From Undaria pinnatifida (Eukaryota; Sar; Phaeophyceae; Laminariales; Alariaceae), in the NCBI GenBank assembly GCA_012845835.1, contig JABAKD010000024.1, positions 7,839,103-7,903,102 on the forward strand: a stretch of 64,000 nt of DNA. Reading direction: 5' to 3'. The position numbers and the translations under genes are program-made. Positions 23,449-41,509 of this stretch are shown one piece after another. Within the stretch, counting starts at the first letter, position 1; every line of letters starts with the position of its first letter. The notes beneath the pieces were generated by a model, which saw nothing but the letters and a program-made list of their open reading frames with translations, had not been told where the DNA came from and did not search any database.

Positions 23449-26400
23449 TCATCGCTTTGAGCGTCCTTTCCCGAGGTTGCTCTGGATGCGCTCAAACTCG
23501 GCATCGTCAATGTCAGGAGGGGACACTTTCTTGGAGCGTTTGCCTTCCTTGCCCCCCCCTTTTTGCGAACCGCTGCCCCGTTTTCCGCCTCCATAACTCG
23601 CTTCAAGCGCTGAAACCTGCACGGCAAGCGCAAGTTCCAAAAATGTCGATCATCAGGTAGTCAAAAGGGGAATTATTCTTGGGACGTTGACGTCCTTGCT
23701 CCTCTTTTCGTTCGAGGTGCTACCCCATTTCCCAACTCCACACCATATCATTCCATACCATGTTTGAAGCAACCAACTCTGGACGCCAAGTACACTCCAT
23801 GCACTATAAGAGTCAGTGCAATACGAGCAATGACTGCTCTACCAAACGGGTAAGATACAGAGGGCAACCTTGCACAACCGGGCTGGCCACCGGGTGAAAA
23901 TAGTCTGCACATACGAGTACTCGTATTTATTTTACCACGCGGATAACCATATAGACTGAACTACCCCACCCTTGTGGGTGCTGGATCCACAGGGCGTTGG
24001 CTCCAATACTATCCGTACCTACCATAGTCATCCTGCGAGGATATACGAGACCTTAGCGGAAACGAAGGGGAAACAAGGTAATCTATGCAGTACAGGCGAA
24101 GGTGAAAAAAGGGAATGTAGCACAGGAACGATAAGAAACTCCAACACCAACTGCGAACGTGAGTACGAGAAAGCCAAAGGGCCCTCACCATGCTGTCGAA
24201 TTCACGTGCCCGGTGCGTGGACAATGACGCCTCGCTCTTCTTATTTTCGTGCCGCCCTCTGAGCTTTGACATCAGTTCCTCGGCTTCTGCGGCCTCCTGT
24301 TCAAAATGCCAAAGGCGAGAAGGACACGATTTGCGAGAACCAGTACACCATTTTCAGCAATGCAATTCATCCACACCCGAAATGTCGCGGAGCGAGTGTA
24401 CCTGCCAGGTCCTACTTTCATGCCTGACCCTTTACTACCGCATGAAGTATCCCACTCGAATGTCAAATATTTCGGGTACATTTGTAGCGTTTATATCGCA
24501 GTCATCGTAGATTCTGCATAACACCAACACCGAGTAGAAAACAGCAGGGGTGCGCCCCGCGACTGGAGAAAACTTGATTTCTATGGCATCCGACAAGACA
24601 AGCTGATCTGTCAGCCGTTGCAACTCCACACATCGCGGTTCGCTGGGGCTTCGAAGGGCGCTCGCTTGAAGTCCGGCGACAAGACGAAAGCGCGATAACG
24701 TGGCGCGCGGCACGATAAGGCGAAACTCAGCCTTTTCAAGTCAATGTCACTGCACGTCGCAGAAAACACATGTTTCCCTCGTAACAGGTACGAAATGCAC
24801 TCTGCTGTATTGGAGATTATTAGAGATTGATACGTTGCTACAGCAGCAGCAATTCGTATCCATCAGACGCTGCTCAGTGACGCAATCGTCTGGTAGTAGC
24901 CAGTACACAGAACAATTGCCTCGACGTGGACTGCCTGCATCAGCAGCGAGCTGGTACGCACGCCACACCCTAAGTTAGACACGTGAAATGTCAGCCTTTG
25001 CATCGGTCCGACGGGAAATATTTCGCAGTGAAAGCTACAGCCAACAGACCCGACCTTGTCCATCTTTGTCTTGCGCTTAGCTGCGGATTTGGCGGATCGC
25101 GCAGTCTTCGCCCCCTTTTTATACGCGGAGAACGCAGGCGCCTCTCCGTTTTGAATAGCAACGTCGATGACGGCTCTCATTCGATCCTCGTCCGCTGTTG
25201 CAAAAAGCGCCAGACGAGGTGCGCGGGAAGCAGTGTTCACAGATGCTCGACACATCTATTCACACTTATGAATAGCGCTACATGCGGGCCGGTTTTTGCT
25301 GTACTGCTTTACAAAAGCGATCGAGCAGCATGCTGAAGGAAAGTCCCGGAGAATAGTTATCCAAGCAAGGCTGCATCGTTCTTTTTAATAGCACGTATTT
25401 GATCTTGGCAGTGACAGTTGTTTCGATGGCTGAATGTGCGTGCTCTTGGGTCAAACCAACGGCATAACCAAGAAAGAATCTTGGTACCGCACTAGTGCAG
25501 GGGCCCACAGTGCGGTCGCTACCTCCCGCTGTAAAAAAAGGTGGACCTAAACGTACTATTAATGATAGCTTCTCCGGCGTTCGTTGCATTCAGTACTGCT
25601 GTGAAGGGCTGGTGGCATAATGCATGGGATACGATTGAGTAGGCCATACCGCAGATTACACCAACAACGTGGGAGACGAACGGGAGCTAATACAACCGAG
25701 AAACATATTTCGAGTATTTCTGTCGACGATTCCGCCCGCCTCTTTATCGCCTGACAATTTCTATTAACAGCGCAACAGCCAAGAACAGCCTGTCTCTGTT
25801 CGCTCACCCTCTGTGGCTAGCATAATGGAGTCAATCACAGCGCTCATATTTCCCTTCCTTTTCTCGTATGCTTCCAGTATATCCTTCTTCTCTTCATCGG
25901 AGCCCTGCAGGTAACATATCCGGTGCAAATAAATATGATATACAGGCCGAAGTCTATGCCAGATGTATGCATAGACAGCAGTACTGCACTATTCATACGA
26001 TGCGCTTTTGAGGGGCGTTTTGAGCACTAGTCGGCGACATTTACCCGTGCATTTCTAACGGCCGATCTACTACAAAGGTAATTCGCGGTCATGTGTGTAC
26101 CAGGTATCATACAGCATTACTGGGTACCAGTTATCCACAATCAAACCACAGATAGGTCAACCGTACAGCTGCCGTACAAACCACATACAAGTACCTGCTA
26201 AAAAGTAGAAAGTAGTATGGACGCGTTACATTTAGACTCTATCTACGGTACACAATAGAGCTACCGCCTGGTAATAGCAGCCAGAGATGGCAGTTCGTTA
26301 TTAATTAGGTTCGTAGCCAAGTCAACAAATCGAGTTAAAAATGCCAACGCGTGAAGACTATACCGGTGTATCGCTTTTAATCCTCACCTTGTACTTGCCG

Positions 26401-28662
26401 CTGAACGACGTGATGTCCGCAACGGTGATCTTGGGAAACAAGTTGCGCCAATAGTCACTCCTAGGTCCGCGTAGGATGAAAATAGATGCCACGGAGTGGA
26501 AAAACAACAAGTATCAGCGCGATGCGGATGTGCCACGCAAGCGTTGGGCAGAAGGACGTGATTACGTACTGTACTAATCGTCTACTCGTTCAGCAGTAGT
26601 TAGGGCATTCGTCCATGAGGAAAGAACGCCAGGAGAACAAATATATACTCGTCAGTCGATACAACCAGAAAAATAGCTCGACTGAGCGTCTCTTTTCTCT
26701 TTTATTCATACTTTGAAGTATGTCCTGATTATCACGCCACTACGATGATCCAGGGATGCAGTGAGGGTCTCCGCTCCTACTGGCACCCACTCCACAGCAG
26801 CCCATGCCGTTCGTTTCTTATTGCTATCGCGTGTCGTGTGCAGTGCGCAGTAAGCACCCTCTACGGGTCTCCGGATTTTCATCGATTAATCATGCACTTA
26901 CACCACCCTATGCTCTGTACATCAGCATTGCAACAAACTCTAAGCACGGGGTTTAAATGCTGTTATCTTCAAAATCGACGTTGGCCACAGTTTTGGAGAG
27001 ATGCCCGTCTTGTCTTCATATCTCAGAATCAAGTAAGAATTTCGTCCGCACCGATTATTGAACTCACCGTAGAATGTATGTGGTCGTATACCCTTGTAAC
27101 TCACGGAGTACGTAACCTTTTCGAAGTTATGGTACAATACATTACTAGGTGCACGTCTACTCGCAAACGCGACAGGCTGCAGGGGCTACGATAAGAGGAC
27201 GCCATTCAATCACCCACGGGGCGAATGACAGGACCAATCAATGCGTTGTACAACTTTCAAATTCTCACCAGGTACTGCCGTACGTACTACTGCTGTAAAT
27301 GACAAATACCTGGTACAAGAGTACCAGGCAGCCGTTCCTGTGTATTTACAAGGCATAATAATACCGCAACGATAACGTAGCAAAATGGATTTCGGAATGG
27401 CATGTGGTATGAAAACGGCCATACTTCACACGACATCTTGCAGCTTGGTACCGTAGTGGAAATATCGAAAAAAAACTTCCACGGGCTTGCAAGTTGCAAG
27501 TGTTCACTTACCACGAGTTCCCTTCTTCGGATGCGTCTTGATCCTCGTCGGCAACCTCCCCGGTTTCGTCGTACAGACTTCGTCTTTCAGGGTCAGACAA
27601 CACCGAGTGAACCACAGACAGCGCTTGGAAACGACCCTTTGCAGCAGCGTCGCCGGGGCATTTATCTGGGTGCTGTGTCAAAGGGGGCAAACAAAAAGCA
27701 CCAGCGGGTGTCCAACACAGCAACAGCACACAAGGCAACAGCAGTGGGGAACCAACACTGCAACAGCATATCACCATGGTCATGTTCTTTTGTGTTGCTT
27801 CGAAACGAGCATACGGAGATGGCAAAAAAAGATATTGTACCTCAGCTGTGATATCGAGGATATCGTCGAAACTCATCTTTGCAAGCTGAGTGTGATACTG
27901 CTATCGTGTGTGTTATGATATGGGACGTGCGTGTCCCCACGAACGATGTCGATAGGTACTGTAGGTGGCTCTCCGGGGTGCTGAATGTACCAGGTATAGA
28001 CACACCCCGTAACAAGCGCGATCGAAATATCCACTTGGAAATATCACACGCAGCTTGCAAAGCTGTTTTGATTTTTGGTCGATCTCACAGCTGATGTGTA
28101 TTTTATCATTTTAAATATACCGTATCATGTTCGTTTGTTCGTTTGTTTGTTTGTTTGTTTTTCCTCACACATCTACGAGTAATTTCCAGCTTCTGAACAA
28201 GCCGTGGTCCCTTCCCCCCCCAGGTTCTTGTCGCACATTCAGCAATCCCACTGCTCGTCGATTTTTCATCGAGTACAATCGTATTCACCAGCTGGTATTC
28301 ACGCTATCGCGCTTTCCTCAAGTCAATTTGTGCACAAGAAAAAGTCCCAACGAATGTATACGAGTATGCACTCTGCGGGGCTCGAACTCACGAAACTGAC
28401 CTATACAAGGAACGAGGATAACCTGATACGCCACGCCACCGGGGCGACCGGTGACGCATCTTATACACGAGTACCCAGGGTCGTTTTGGGCGAAATTCAA
28501 AAATGGCGCGAATTAGGTTACTTTTATTACTCTTTTACTCACACATTTGAGAGCGACCTTGAAGTATGCTTTCTTTATCTCCGCCGTGGTTGCCGTGGGC
28601 TGAACCCCAAGTACATCGTACAGAGACCGATTTTCTCCAAATTCTGTCTCGACGGAATCCAT
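23449..28662 (-). CDS. DNAJC9: DNAJC9-type J-domain co-chaperone, complete, seven exons
   Basis: Animal DNAJC9 is a J-domain protein that recruits Hsp70 and also binds histones H3-H4. Exons in coding order: 28662-28543, 27672-27512, 26460-26388, 25904-25808, 25194-25055, 24296-24189, 23616-23449; total 867 nt, 288 residues, all phases consistent. Exon 1 starts with ATG and carries the J-domain opening SLYDVLGVQPTAT and KKAYFKVALKC; exon 2 continues directly with HPDK (the HPD motif) and SVLSDPERRSLYDE. Exons 2/3 join as NSWSDYWRNLFPKIT, a DNAJC9 hallmark. Exons 3-4 carry SFSGKYK-GSDEEKKDILEAYEKRKG, exon 5 RMRAVIDVAIQNGEAPAFSAY, and the last exon SALEASYGGGK with a Lys-rich tail. Human DNAJC9 is slightly shorter (260). 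The exon 5 donor, GTCGGG, is atypical but forced by phase. Confidence 0.92.
27826..28110. repeat. Foldback repeat carrying the LTAxV motif in DNAJC9 intron 1
   Basis: Two arms in opposite orientation: 27826-27905, which read on the minus strand gives ATG then SFDDILDITAEV, and 28040-28110, a decayed plus-strand copy (CACGCAGCTTGCAAAG, then GATCTCACAGCTGATGT). About 135 bp of unrelated sequence separates them. The arms resemble the single copies at 38268, 52065, 56550, 63123 and 63615. Confidence 0.65.
28133..28460 (-). repeat. SINE-like repeat, family A, full length with tRNA-like head
   Basis: Read on the minus strand it starts with a tRNA-like head (CCCCGGTGGCGTGGCGTA then GTGAGTTCGAGCCCCGC, a B-box-like sequence), continues through CTTTTTCTTGTGCACAAA, GCGATAGCGTGAATA and GACGAGCAGTGGGATTGCTGA, and ends in CAAGCCGTGG-type complement, AGCTGGAAAT and a (CAAA)n tail (28133-28160 on the plus strand as TTTG repeats). 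It lies in DNAJC9 intron 1. Confidence 0.8.
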
Positions 28663-28870
28663 GTCAATTGACTGCGCCTCGTGTACCTGGCGTGGTGTCT
28701 ACGCTCTAGAAATGAAGTCTGCCGTCTGCTCTCTGGTTTGAGGTTTGAGGCACACTCCGGGTGTACGGGTTTGCAATATATGCAGAAGCGTTCTGGATAT
28801 TTAAATTTGGACGATACGGGGCGTTCGGGATGCCGTCCCCTATACCAATGCTTGATTGCCACAGCTCAAG
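28663..28870. promoter_or_regulatory. Probable bidirectional promoter between DNAJC9 and ADAT2
   Basis: Only 208 bp separate the divergent ATG codons at 28662 (-) and 28871 (+). Both 5' UTRs and the core promoters must fit here unless upstream noncoding exons exist. An ATTTAAAT stretch lies near 28800; no other element is convincing. Confidence 0.65.
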
Positions 28871-34116
<5,246 letters not shown>

Positions 34117-35255
34117 GGCAGGCCAAAAACGCTTTTGCTCTACAAAAAGAAAATACTGCAAGAACACATGTCGGCGCTCTGATGCCCCCGTGCACTCACT
34201 CTCATAAACTGGAAACTAAGCAGCTACATTTGTTCCTTGTTCGACGACCAGTTAGTGTGACGTCGGGCGTTAGTTGCAGGTGTTTTGTGGCTATAGCTTT
34301 CAGTTCTGTTTCCTCGGCTTTTAGTCGACCCGGCGTCACAAAATACTACTATTGATACCAGTGCGGCGTGATGAGGTTCATGTGTCACTTGACGTTCGCC
34401 CCTTTCCTGAGAAGAACCTCCGCTGAAAGCTTCCTCGTTTGAAAATCGTCGTACGGCCTGCCAAGGAGGTGTTTCTCTTTGGGACTCGATAACTTTCGCT
34501 GGATCCTTGTTCGACGAAACGTCATTTAGTACCGAAATTGAGCACCCTGTTCCTGTTGCTTGTTCTAATTAATTTTAACGCAAGGAATGCTTGACGACTA
34601 TGACCGAGTTTCGCGTTTTCGTCCCACTTGTATTGTAACCAGCACCGGAACCCAAAAGAAGGAAGACAATCCCCGAACAAGACCCTGCGCAGGGAGTGAG
34701 TGCAACAGGATCGTAGGCTCCAGCCGGCGTCCAGCTTTAAGGGCATGACGGGTCGTCAACGGCACACAGGATTAGAGGGACGCGAAGGAAGCTTTCGCAA
34801 GACGCGAAACTTGAGGATTCTCTCGCTCTTCTTGCTACGTACCCAGTGCTTGGCCTACGTACCGTTCAAATCGGCAGTCACGAAGGAAGGGCCAAGGTCG
34901 ATTTTTTATTTTTTGATTGGAGTAGGAACGGTGGTGGTACGCGTGCGGTTGGTAATTTGCACTGAGCAAATGCCCCTTCACACCAAAATTATCGGTGCCC
35001 CTCAGAAAATAGCCGCCAACCATTTGCGTCGCAGGGCAGAGGTTGTGGTAGCGCATCGAACCTTTATCGCGGGAACTATTTTGGTGATACGAGAGGGGAG
35101 TTTTTAGTAATACAAGTCATTTCCGTCCAGCAGGGTGACAAGTAGCCCAATCGTTTAAACTGCCACCTTTGCTGGATGGGTCTTCATTGACGGGAGGAAA
35201 AAATCAAAATAACACGTTCTGTTCCTTGTTCTCAATTCGTTGAAACGTCACATCA
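34117..35255. other. No gene recognised downstream of ADAT2
   Basis: Open frames exist on both strands near 34700-35107 but none resembles a known protein, and both strands are open there, which argues for chance. Confidence 0.5.
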
Positions 35256-35259
35256 CGGG

Positions 35260-35445
35260 TTGGTTGGGAAAAATCAATAAAATTCGACGAGCAATGGGAA
35301 CGGTGAACCCTACTGGGCCATAACAAACAAGAACGAAGGCATGGACTGAGGGGGGGAAAGCAAGACACCTGTGACAACGGCTTGTCCAGAAGGTCGTTGA
35401 GTGTAGACGCTCCTTCGAATTGAGCTGGAACGTAAAAGTGACGAT
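35260..35445 (+). repeat. SINE-like repeat, family A, 5'-truncated
   Basis: ATTCGACGAGCAATGGGAACGGTGAACCCTA, GGGGGGGAAAGCAAGACACCTGTGACAACGGCTTGTCCAGAAGG and GAGCTGGAACGTAAAAGTGACG follow the family A order, with a 24-bp insertion between CCAGAAGG and GAGCTGG. Confidence 0.7.
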
Positions 35446-36439
35446 ATAAATGGAGGCCGCTTCTTTTGTGCTTGTTCCATTGGGGACGTAGACATAGCTT
35501 CATCCAGACGGATATAATAATCCTTGCTCAAGTTTCAAGGTCACATCTCCTCGATTGACACAATAGATTATGTAGGCAGTTTTTGTATGTCTTGGCTGTT
35601 TTGTATCGTGGCCAGTCTGCTTTCCACGTATGGATTGGAAGCTTCTGGCTTTGCGGCGTCGTCTTTGCCGCATTGTCACCGGACCACCTGTCCGTCATCG
35701 GCTCACAGCACCAGACCACCTTGCCGTTATCGGCCCACAGCATGCGCAGACCAGACCGGGTGTCACCTTGTATTGCTGACCTGATATTTGCCCACTCGCA
35801 TCCTCTGATATTCGACTTGCAACCTGTACCCGAGTATTCGATGTGTATGGAACAAAGAACAGCGCCGGTTTGGTGGGATCAGCTCAGGATATGGTACGGA
35901 CAGTTTGATTATATAGCGGCTGCAGGATGGAGTTTCGTTCTCTCAATAGCCTGGTCCTCCAAACCCAACCAATTTGTTGTTCGCTAACGCACTTCGTGGT
36001 ATACTCAAAGCAAGGTTGGGCCGATAGGGCATAAAAAGCACAACCCCGCCGCGCGGACAGCGGCCTAGGTGAGACGCCGTCCTCTACAAAAAGTATGTAT
36101 GTGCAAGCGCTCAGCTCCACGGTCGGCTCACGCCGCCCGATATGCTCGCGCAAGGAATAACACAACTAAACGTGAAGGAAGCAGGAAAAGTAGCCAATGT
36201 TTGGTTCAACTAGCGATTTGATCATGCCAAGAGCTGTGCAGAGCTGATTGCCCTGTGTTGTGTTGTGTGCATGTTGGCGATGTCACATTCTGATAGACAG
36301 CACGGGTGTAATTTTGCGAGAAAAGCATGAGGACCGAGAGGGAGGGCAATCGATGAAGAAAGCAAAGACGAGTACACACGTACATACCGGTACCTGGTAC
36401 CTGGTACTTTGCTTGATATCATACCTAGATACCTAGTAG

Positions 36440-36860
36440 TAGTGCGTTCGAAAGAAAGCACAGCAATTGCACAGCACCGCAGGGCAAGGCACGGCACCAC
36501 ACCGCATTGCGCTGCGCGCTGCTGAGTTATAGCTGAGCTGAGCTGAGCTGCGCTGTGAGTGCATTTTTTGCAATACAACAACGTAGCAACAATGTAGTAC
36601 TTGTAATACAACAATGTAGAGTATTTGTACTGCAACAAAAGTACGTGCAAACCTGGTGTGGTGTACCTCGGAAGTGCTGGCCTGTGTGATTCTTCGTCGA
36701 ATGAGACCTGGCATGTACGAAAGAGCAAGTACAGCACAGCACCCAACACGGCCCAGCACGGCCCAGCACCGCACCGCACGGCAGGGCACGGCATGGCACC
36801 GCACCACACGGCGCTGTTCTGCTGAGCTAGCGCTGCGGTGCGCTGCTGGAGTCGTTTCTT
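36440..36860. repeat. Degenerate GCACG/GCTGA pentamer arrays
   Basis: Two blocks (36460-36560 and 36730-36850) of GGCACGGCACC, CCCAGCACGG and GAGCTGAGCTGAG surround a less ordered core rich in TACAACAATGTAG. The composition yields long spurious open frames on both strands. Confidence 0.85.
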
Positions 36861-36869
36861 GTGAAGCAC

Positions 36870-37540
36870 AGTGAGTTTGGACTTGAAAATTGGGGGCACT
36901 GGACTTGGCATAGTAGCAGTGTGCATGAAGATCTGTCGCGAATCGTGCCCTACTGTGGCAACCCGAGTTCGATTCTCCGATTGGACACTATGTCACGAAT
37001 CGTGCCCTAGTGCAGCGAGATCTAGAGTCAAGGCGAGACAGACAAATATATCTAGCCTACTAGTATCGCAGGATCCACACGTGGGCTGTCTGTAGCACGC
37101 CTCAGATATCCATAATGACTGACCTCCGAAGGACCGATACGACCGAGTCCAGAGGGCGCTTGTACGTCCGTAGGGGGAAGAGAGCAAGTTCCCTGTGCAG
37201 GTGCTCAAGGTATGAAGTCTCCCAAGAAAGTGGTGTGTAGATGGTAACGTGAATATTTATTCGCAGGGTCTATGAACGTGGACCCAAGGAATTGTGTCCG
37301 GGTGGGGCAGTCACACCCGATTTAGGGAGGGGGCGTAAATAGCGTGGACCCTACTATCACGAAAACATAGTAACTCTTGAAATTGTCACGGAACCGTAAC
37401 AGAAACACTAGAATCCGGCTCGATCTCGTCGAGATGTCTGTGAACACTCAAAATGCATAATATGTTTTCCCCCGACGTCTTGACAACAAAATCCTATGAC
37501 ATTCGTTCCAGAACTTTCTATTCCCGATTAGGCCAACTAT
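36870..37540. other. Unassigned sequence with a tRNA B-box-like block
   Basis: CGMGAATCGTGCCCTAS occurs twice (36938 and 36995), separated by CCCGAGTTCGATTCTCCG at 36961, which resembles a Pol III B box. No matching A box or cloverleaf was found. A GATCTCGTCGAGAT palindrome at 37423 echoes one at 12829. Confidence 0.35.
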
Positions 37541-37554
37541 TATTACTATTAATA

Positions 37555-37750
37555 TATTCCCGATATCACTTTTATATGTTTCTGGCGGAGGCATGATTTG
37601 CGTCAGCTGTGATATATGCTTGTACCACCTTTGGTTTGTGTTTTTTTCTTTGGGTTATATTCCTCAGCTCCAGAGTTTGATTGGCGCCTGTCCTGTGACC
37701 ACGGACTTGATTATGCGAGTTAATGTGAGAACAACAACCAACTAGACAAT
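37555..37750 (+). repeat. Repeat family C, partial copy
   Basis: ATCACTTTTATATGTTTCTGGCGGAGGCATG, TGCGTCAGCTGTGATATATGC, GTACCACCTTTGGTTTGTG, TCCTCAGCTCCAGAG and GACCACGGACTTGATTATGCGAGTTAAT match the copies at 44342-44620 and, inverted, 54095-54385. No coding capacity is visible. Confidence 0.8.
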
Positions 37751-38267
37751 TTCCTCTTCAACAACGAAAATTTGCGTTATCATTAATATCATGGCGTTTT
37801 CCCCAGGGGAGGGGGGTGGAAACTGTCGGCTCTCCCTCGTCCCGTATCCCCTGCCCCTGTTAGAAATGTGGTGGTGCCTGACCGATGACGGTCTTCAGAG
37901 GCTAACACAGAGTCGTGGCGAGACGAGCTCGAGCCTGACTGATGATGGTTTAGACGATGGTGGATCACTTTAAATGGGCTCTCGTTGGGCCAACAAAAAC
38001 TTATGTCACTATGAACTATCCAAGTCCAGATGCAGATGTGAAGAGTGAACTCGATGTGCAAGCACTCGTGTCTCGTCCTTTTTACTCTAACAAATAATAT
38101 CGTATGGTGGTATCCACTACATACGACACCCAGGTCAATCTTACGCACATCACTGTGAGTAAACACTTCGATCTTACGCACGTGACCTAGTCAACGCTTT
38201 GATCTTACGCACGTGACCCGTCAACGCGTTATTACTTGGTGGAACGCAGTACCATATATAGTTATCA

Positions 38268-38340
38268 CACACAGCTTGCAAAGATGAGTTTCGACGAAAT
38301 CTTCGATCTCACAGCTGGAGTGTATTTTCATTTTTTATAA
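38268..38340 (+). repeat. Short conserved motif (LTAxV type)
   Basis: ACACAGCTTGCAAAGATGAGTTTCGACGAAATC... encodes ATG then SFDEIFDLTAGVYFHF and a stop. The nucleotide block AGCTTGCAAAG + ATG + CTCACAGCTG recurs elsewhere in the window. Confidence 0.65.
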
Positions 38341-39249
38341 TATATATATGTGTCCTCTTCCATACCAAAGAAAACAACTTCTATCACATGGTTCGACAGC
38401 TTACCCAGTACTCTGCATACGCTTATTTGACTACCTGGTATGTAATGGACATCTACCTATAGACTATACGATGAATTCCTTGTGAATCGTACTCTTTAAC
38501 AGCCCCCCCCCTCCCCCGTTCCCTATCCCGGCTATTGCACGCGGCTGACCTGCCCTCTGCTCCCGACAGATAAACATCAACAAACGGAAGCCAATTCAGA
38601 GAAGCCGCGTTCCATGCCTGCACCTACCATTACTCTATCTGTGTCGCTACCCCATCTCGTCCCTTGCCCCGGCTGTTTACTAGGCGCTTCTTTCCTTTCT
38701 ACTAGAACCCTGGACACCCAGAGGGGATATTCCATGGTAGACGACCTCACGTACCCCCCAAATGCCTGCGACGCCCACTTCCCTTTTATGTGGATCACCC
38801 GTGGCTGTGCTCCCATCTCCGCTGGCCTTGTCGCTCCCCCTCTCCTTCCGGAGTGCGGCGTGCATTCCTCCGGTCTTCTCCCAACTGCTACTACTAACAG
38901 TGTGTAATAAAGGTATAGGATGGATTTTTTTTTCAGGATGGGATTTATTCTCTTTTTTTGGTCGAGAAATCGTCAAAAACATTTATTTCCAACCGATTTT
39001 TTTTCGTCCCCCTCTTGGTCAATATTCAATATTGGATAAAGGAATAGAGGCGCCGAACGTGAAAACTTGACGTGGCTTCGCGTACCATCTGCCGGCGTCG
39101 TGGTTTCATGGGCAATTTTTTTTTGTGGTCCTTTTTACAAGAAAAATAAAGTGAAAAAGGTAACAATAATAAATAATACTCCGAGTAAAAATAATATAGT
39201 CTATCTAGTCTAATAATTTATCGTTTCCCGTCAGATAAGAAGTTAGACT

Positions 39250-39440
39250 ATATCAACAGCGTTGGGTTTCGAAAGCAACTGAGTTAACTCGTCACACGAC
39301 GCGTATGAAAATACGTGGAAGTGCCCCTTTACAATTGGAAACCCGTTTTTGGGGACACAATTACTTGGATTTAGGATAGAGAGGGGTTCGGAGGGCTCTC
39401 AAGCTTTATTTTTCCCCATCCGCCGGAGGATAAAATATTT
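39250..39440 (+). repeat. Repeat family D, copy 1
   Basis: CGTTGGGTTTCGAAAGCAACTGAGTTAACTCG, CACACGACGCGTATGAAAATACGTGG and TTTTTCCCCATCCGCCGGAGGATAAAA. Two more copies lie at 40570-40690 (inverted) and 41510-41635. Confidence 0.8.
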
Positions 39441-40569
39441 ATATAGGTCTATATACACTATATAGTCTAAATCAGCAACAACATCCCGCTGCTTCTGTCT
39501 CTGTTGCGTGGGCACTCCCTCCTTTCTACCTCTACCCGTTGTCGTGTTCGTTACTCGCTGCTGCTGTGCTGCTGCTGTACCATGCTGCTGATGCTGCCGA
39601 GACTTATTTTTCCCATCATTCTTTCCCCTGGAACCACCCCCCCCCCTACTACCCGGTTCGTTCTACATATTTATTTCCTTTCCATTCCGGCGAACAGTCT
39701 GAGACTGTTCCGACATCCTTACAATAATTCTCGCTAGGAAAAGTTTGCTGCGCCCGTCGTCACATGTGGTGCTTTGAGTGCCACTGAATCTGCGTGACGG
39801 CTGCGAGCGCGGCGGTACAACGAGGTGCGTACCCCAAATGCTTGTGCTAGCTATGTCACGCCGTGGTATCTGTTGAGAGTATGAACCTTGGATTCAAATC
39901 GCTCTATTCACACACACACATTCGAGCAGTCTATTCGCACGAAAACAGCAGCATCAATCAGCTTTTGGGAGCCGCTGGCGCATTTATTTTTACAAATAAT
40001 CGTTCAATCGGTCTTTACTCACGCTTGCGTTGTTCAATTTTTATATCATAATCGTGCGATTCACATCGGACAAGCTGTCCACGTGCTCGTTTTGTAAGAG
40101 GACGCGAGGGTCCCACCGATCTCGCGCCAGATCCGCCGGGCTCGCTCCCTTGTCTAGGCTGGCCATTGTGTCTTTTGGGTAGGACCATAACAGCGAGATG
40201 TATCACCGAGCCCTCTGGCACGGGCTTAGCATCTTCTCCAGGGTCCCGTCGTATTTTTCTTGAACAGCAGTGCCTCGCCAAAAGGTGGCGACGCCTGCTG
40301 AACTCGAACTTTCAAGACGCAAAAGACGCAAGCAAGGGTGGTAGGTTTAAAGACGCTGAGTTAGCCCAGTGACAGGTAGGTATCACTTCGTGCATCACTG
40401 TTGGTTGTGCCACCTTGTGACCCACTGGCCGTGAAGAGCGGTAACCCTACCGCACCTGCTGTGAAAGGACATGTTGTGCAAAGTTTACAACCCCCCACGG
40501 AGAAACCCCCCCGCCGGAGAATACAACAGGATGACATACGATATGTGCTGCAATCTTCTTGTCTTGATT

Positions 40570-40690
40570 TTTTTTTTTTTTTTTTCATCCTCCGGCGGAT
40601 GGGGAAAAATAAAGCTTTTTTAGCTCACCACACTTTCTTCGACGTATTTTCATACGCGTCGTGTGTCGATTTAACTCTTCTTGTCTTGAG
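40570..40690 (-). repeat. Repeat family D, copy 2 (inverted)
   Basis: Reads TTTTTCATCCTCCGGCGGATGGGG and ACGTATTTTCATACGCGTCGTGTGTCGATTTAACTC on the plus strand, the reverse complement of copies 1 and 3, with a shorter middle. Confidence 0.8.
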
Positions 40691-41509
40691 TGTTTTCCCA
40701 CACTATAATTATTACTATGTGTATAGCTACCAGGTAATGATTATTACGACGTACCAGAAAATTACCTGATTATCACCGATTCACACCTTCCCCCCACTCT
40801 GCTTTTCTTTTATATCATTCGTAGCGAGTTTGCAAGTAATTACTAAGTGGTCTATTGTACCGTTTCTTGGGAGTTGTTGAGCGTGTTGCGGGCTCGTGCA
40901 CACGCTGTACATTACAATAGCTGACACAGGTCACATAGCATAGCACCCATATGCCAAAAGAAAGCTGGTTAACAACACAAGAGACCGGTGACAAGGCAAT
41001 TTCTTCGAGAGGATAGATAAGCAGGGTTTTTGCGCCGCGACGCCGCCTCACCACACTGCACAACGTCAGGCTGGCTTGTTTCCGTCCCGCTTGTTTTTGC
41101 CCAGCCGAAGCATTCTGCAGGCGCATTGGTAAGATAGTCTATGTATACATACCGTGGCTGGTGTAGAGCAACACTGCTGTTCGTAGTACTGTCTTCTGCT
41201 CTTGTGCGGAGTGGATTACCATTCTGTGGCGCTTCGTGGTACCCTTGGCATATCGCAGCCAGTTAGGTTATTGGTGGTGCGACCATTTCTGATGCTAGAA
41301 AGCAAGCAACAACAACTGACAATAATAACAGTTTAACTGTTGACAGTACGTATGGCACCATGTGAGGCACATTACACCAAAGCACGCAACGCATTCCTTT
41401 CACACGCATCCGTATACAACGGCAGCTTGCGCTGCCGGGGTTGTAACGAAGACCACTGATAGGGACAGCTCACGCTATCCCTACAATGGGATCCGAAGGG
41501 TGCGCCAGC

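Noticed and set aside
34700-35107. 135-codon plus-strand open frame downstream of ADAT2
   Set aside because: No domain, no splice context and the opposite strand is also open.
36222-36926. 234-codon minus-strand open frame
   Set aside because: It is made of the GCACC/GCTGA pentamer array, is Cys/Ala-rich without domain similarity, and other frames are equally open.
40015-40370. GC-richer block with a minus-strand open frame (PGEDAKPVPEGSVIHLAV)
   Set aside because: It looks like a coding relic by composition, but I could not match it to any family.
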